Assembly (NCBI GenBank): GCA_023424095.1 | Contig: JAFAEG010000114.1 | Coordinates: 1-5,532, forward strand | DNA: 5,532 nucleotides | Reading direction: 5' to 3' | DNA from: Pseudomonadota bacterium | GTDB lineage: Bacteria > Pseudomonadota > Alphaproteobacteria > Sphingomonadales > Sphingomonadaceae | Shown here: piece by piece, positions 5,501 through 5,532 of the stretch | Layout of the letters: each line of letters opens with the position of its first letter | How positions within the stretch are numbered: the first letter of the stretch is position 1 | The notes under the pieces: model-generated | Seen by the model: only the letters and a program-made list of their open reading frames with translations | What the model was told of the DNA's origin: nothing | Databases searched by the model: none | Translations under genes and position numbers: made by a program

Positions 5501-5532
5501 CCGCGCGCGCGCTGGCGCTGGCCGCCCTGACG
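5501..5532. other. Right-edge 32 nt, unassigned
   Basis: Past the stop at 5498-5500 only 32 GC-rich bases remain. One plus frame reads AARALALAALT, like a signal-peptide core, but no ATG, GTG or TTG precedes it within reach. A minus frame reads ASARAAKARSARLRERG and ends at a TGA (5463-5465), which could be the tail of a convergent gene overlapping the preceding one. Neither can be decided from this window. Confidence 0.3.

Noticed and set aside
1..5532. Mobile elements, CRISPR arrays, tRNA or rRNA genes
   Set aside because: I saw no transposase or integrase coding sequence, no regularly spaced direct repeats at DNA level, and no tRNA-like cloverleaf or rRNA-like stretch. Composition looks even across the window.

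Overview
The window is GC-rich throughout, with G or C dominating third codon positions and tightly packed genes. The base composition, the style of the proteins (Ala/Arg-rich, secreted TPR and RidA-like proteins) and a COG4798-type methyltransferase with a signal peptide suggest an alphaproteobacterium, most likely from the Sphingomonadales. This placement is an inference from style; there is no rRNA or other marker gene here.

Layout: (1) Positions 1-127 are the 3' end of a plus-strand gene with an Ala/Glu/Arg-rich, probably coiled-coil tail. (2) Convergent to it, on the minus strand at 143-805, is a secreted protein of 42-residue TPR repeats. A 7-bp inverted repeat sits between the two stop codons. 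(3) A 104-bp divergent intergenic region (806-909) separates the TPR gene from a run of five plus-strand genes packed like an operon (910-4659). These are a secreted RidA-family protein, a Tat-exported flavin L-amino-acid/amine oxidase (ATGA overlap with the RidA gene), a DUF1801 protein, a predicted lipoprotein with a SAM-methyltransferase fold, and a second DUF1801 protein paralogous to the first. (4) After a 121-bp gap containing several short inverted repeats comes a GTG-started gene for a secreted protein of unknown function (4781-5500). The last 32 bases hold nothing that can be assigned.

How the genes may work together: flavin amino acid oxidases release imines and hydrogen peroxide, and RidA proteins hydrolyse enamines/imines. 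Here both carry export signals and their reading frames overlap by 4 bp, which suggests a coupled extracytoplasmic oxidation-and-imine-clearance pair. The two DUF1801 proteins have no export signal and flank a methyltransferase-like lipoprotein. Their link to the oxidase is not evident from sequence, but the spacing (1, 22 and 11 nt) argues that all five are co-transcribed. The combination of three exported proteins (RidA, oxidase, methyltransferase-like) with two cytoplasmic DUF1801 paralogues is the most unusual content of the window.
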